Below, piece by piece: positions 60,891-62,740 of a stretch of DNA of 62,740 nucleotides. This DNA is from Sneathiellales bacterium. GTDB taxonomy: Bacteria > Pseudomonadota > Alphaproteobacteria > JANQFL01. Each line of letters begins with the position of its first letter. Position 1 is the first letter of the stretch. The notes below the pieces were generated by a model, which saw only the letters and a list, made by a program, of their open reading frames with translations, ran no database searches and was not told where the DNA came from. The stretch spans positions 1-62,740 of the forward strand of contig JANQFL010000046.1 of the NCBI GenBank assembly GCA_028277845.1, given 5' to 3'. The translations under genes and the position numbers were made by a program.

Positions 60891-62490
60891 GACCGGCCTC
60901 CGCCAGTGCCGGGGCATCCTGCCCGGTACCGTCGCTGCCCGCCAGGTCGTGCAGGCCGCCCATCAGCAGGCCGATCTCGTCGACCGTCACCGACTTGATG
61001 CCGCGGGTGTCCGACAGACGGCCCTCGGAAATTACGGCGACCCGGTCGCAGATGGCGAAGATTTCATCCAAATCCTGGGAAATGACCAGCACCGCCGCGC
61101 CGTTGGCCGCCAGGTCGAGCAACGCCTGATGGATGGCCGACGCCGCCCCGGCGTCGACGCCCCAGGTCGGCTGACAAATGACCAGCACGTTGGGCCGTTG
61201 AATGATTTCGCGCCCGACCACGAACTTCTGCAGATTGCCGCCCGACAGGCTGCCGGCATCGGACCCCGAACCGGACGTGCGCACATCGAACTGGCTGATG
61301 ATGTCCTCAGCGAAATCGCGGGTCTTGCCGCCGTCGATGATGCCGCGCCGGACTAGGCCCATGCGGCGGAACGCCGTCAGCAGGGCGTTCTCCGTCAGCG
61401 GCATGCTGGGCACGGCGCCATGGCCGTTGCGCTCTTCCGGCACGAAGGCGGCGCCCAGGGAGCGCCGGGTCTTGGGACCCTTGTGGGCGATGGGCTGTTC
61501 GTCGATGACGATGGCGTCCATGTTGTCGGGCACCACCGATTCGCCGGTCAGCACCGCCATCAATTCGGTCTGGCCGTTGCCGGCGATGCCGGCGATGCCG
61601 AGGATCTCCCCCGACGACACGGAAAACGAGACATCGTCCAAGTCGGTGCCGAACTGATCCTCCGACTGCAGGCTGAGGTGCGAGACCACGAGACGATGAA
61701 TGCTTTCGCCGTCCCGGCCCGCCCGGTTGGGCGCCTGCAGCTTCTCGCCGATCATCATTTCCGCCATGGACCGGGCGGTTTCGACCCGCGGGTCGCAGTC
61801 GGCCACAACCTTGCCGCCGCGCAGGATCGTCGCCGTTTCGCACAGCGCCTTCACTTCCTCCAGCTTGTGGGAGATGTACAGGATGGCGCAGCCCTCGGCA
61901 GCCAGCTGGCGCAGGGTCTCGAACAGGCGCTCCACCTCCTGCGGCGTCAGCACCGACGTGGGTTCGTCCAGGATCAGCAGTTTCGGGTTCTGCAGCAGGC
62001 AGCGCACGATCTCGATGCGCTGGCGTTCACCGACGGACAGGGAGTGCACGTGCCGGTCGGGGTCGAGCGGCAAACCGTAGCTGTGGGAGACCTCGAGCAC
62101 CTTGTCGCGCAGCTTGGTCCGGTCGCGCTCGTCGGTGGCGGCCAGGGCGATGTTTTCCAGCACGGTCAGCGAATCGAACAGCGAGAAATGCTGGAACACC
62201 ATGCCGATGCCCATGTGCCGCGCGGACGACGGGCCTGCGATGCTGACGTCCTTGCCCAGCCAGGCAATGCGGCCTTCGTCGGCCTTGAGCACGCCGTAAA
62301 TGATTTTGACCAGGGTGCTCTTGCCGGCGCCGTTTTCGCCGAGCAGCGCGTGCACCTCGCCGGGCATGATCCGGAAGCTGATCTGGTCGTTGGCCAGACA
62401 GCCGGGGAATTCCTTGGTGATGTTGCTCAACTCGAGCAGCGGGGTGCCCGATTGAGTGTTGTCCGTCCGGTGCGACGGCGCCGCATCCAT
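60883..62490 (-). CDS. ABC transporter ATP-binding protein with two nucleotide domains (NupO/YufO type)
   Basis: This 535-residue protein contains two ABC domains. The first has Walker A GENGAGKST, signature LSVGERQRIEI and Walker B LLILDEPTSVL. The second has the degenerate Walker A GIAGNGQTEL typical of sugar/nucleoside importers, plus signature LSGGNLQKFVVG. The ATG at 62490 has GAGG about ten bases upstream. It is the first gene of the importer operon (ATPase, two permeases, BMP binding protein, deaminase). Confidence 0.95.
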   Translation of the reverse strand: MDAAPSHRTDNTQSGTPLLELSNITKEFPGCLANDQISFRIMPGEVHALLGENGAGKSTLVKIIYGVLKADEGRIAWLGKDVSIAGPSSARHMGIGMVFQHFSLFDSLTVLENIALAATDERDRTKLRDKVLEVSHSYGLPLDPDRHVHSLSVGERQRIEIVRCLLQNPKLLILDEPTSVLTPQEVERLFETLRQLAAEGCAILYISHKLEEVKALCETATILRGGKVVADCDPRVETARSMAEMMIGEKLQAPNRAGRDGESIHRLVVSHLSLQSEDQFGTDLDDVSFSVSSGEILGIAGIAGNGQTELMAVLTGESVVPDNMDAIVIDEQPIAHKGPKTRRSLGAAFVPEERNGHGAVPSMPLTENALLTAFRRMGLVRRGIIDGGKTRDFAEDIISQFDVRTSGSGSDAGSLSGGNLQKFVVGREIIQRPNVLVICQPTWGVDAGAASAIHQALLDLAANGAAVLVISQDLDEIFAICDRVAVISEGRLSDTRGIKSVTVDEIGLLMGGLHDLAGSDGTGQDAPALAEAGHD

Positions 62491-62565
62491 AATGTTCAAG
62501 CCTCGCCTGTTTTTGTTTTTGGCACTTTCGGCGTCCCGCCAATGGGGACCAACGGGCCGCCTTCG

Positions 62566-62740
62566 TCAATAGGGAATTTTGTCCTCCTTGTTCTCCCACT
62601 CGTCGAACACCGCCAAGGCATCGTCCAGCGGCACATGAGTCATGGGAATATTCCGGTCCTCCGGTGATTTCGCCACCTCGTCGTAGATCAGCGAATCGTC
62701 GAAATCGATTCGCGCCGCGTCATCGCGTGTATTGGCGTAA
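62566..62740 (-). CDS. C-terminal end of an unidentified gene (cut by window)
   Basis: The minus strand holds 57 codons of an open frame entering from the right edge and ending TGA at 62566. It encodes YANTRDDAARIDFDDSLIYD and a tail ending in EWENKEDKIPY. The composition is acidic and coding-like. I do not recognise the family. It lies 75 bases upstream of the importer ATPase on the same strand, so it may be the preceding gene in the purine operon. Confidence 0.7.
   Translation of the reverse strand, partial: YANTRDDAARIDFDDSLIYDEVAKSPEDRNIPMTHVPLDDALAVFDEWENKEDKIPY

Overview
The window reads as a chromosomal stretch of a GC-rich Alphaproteobacterium, probably in or near Rhodospirillales. 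This is inferred from gene content (membrane urate oxidase with a cytochrome c tail, EcfG-era style anti-sigma pairs, BMP-type nucleoside importer, cytochrome P460, CbiM of the MHIEPG type) and from general protein resemblance; no rRNA or tRNA gene is present to fix the taxonomy. About 60 protein genes are packed in short operons on both strands. No prophage, CRISPR array or complete insertion sequence was seen.

Region 1 (1-7.6 kb) is the most unusual. A solo LuxR-type regulator that keeps every canonical acyl-homoserine-lactone (AHL) pocket residue at TraR spacing faces a divergent five-gene Liv-type ABC importer operon. The last gene of that operon fuses a LivM-type permease to a complete alpha/beta hydrolase. 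A GNAT acyltransferase follows and its stop codon lies at the edge of a MITE. No luxI is present. I propose a signal- or metabolite-uptake-and-hydrolysis system controlled by an AHL-like ligand.

Region 2 (7.6-14.4 kb) has katA and oxyR with palindromic OxyR-like sites, then an ECF sigma / anti-sigma / two-lipoprotein operon. Two divergent, near-identical ECF promoters drive this operon and an Asp-rich repeat protein. Three of the proteins share a C-terminal CREY domain.

Region 3 (14.4-26.7 kb) holds an ABM protein, arsenate reductase, an MscS channel, a LysE exporter, hydrolases, a decayed TupA-like tungstate-binding gene next to a hybrid histidine kinase, a cobalamin riboswitch in front of an orphan cbiM, and a chemoreceptor.

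Region 4 (26.7-44.3 kb) is a mixed accessory stretch: D-cysteine desulfhydrase family enzyme, hydrolases, TPR and membrane proteins of unknown function, MarR and TetR modules (the latter facing a cytochrome P460), a MATE pump remnant, an atypical SDR, a 28-residue membrane microprotein and a full IS630-type MITE.

Region 5 (44.3-51.2 kb) has a parvulin isomerase, a DksA-like protein, prfC, a response-regulator remnant, an ABM/LysR pair, and a visibly AT-rich two-gene island with a HEPN-motif protein.

Region 6 (51.2-62.7 kb) is a purine uptake and degradation cluster. It contains a BMP-family nucleoside ABC importer, an adenine/adenosine deaminase, a LysR regulator, urate oxidase PuuD, an allantoate amidohydrolase-like M20 enzyme, a second M20 enzyme and xanthine phosphoribosyltransferase. 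A gene entering from the right edge is cut by the window.
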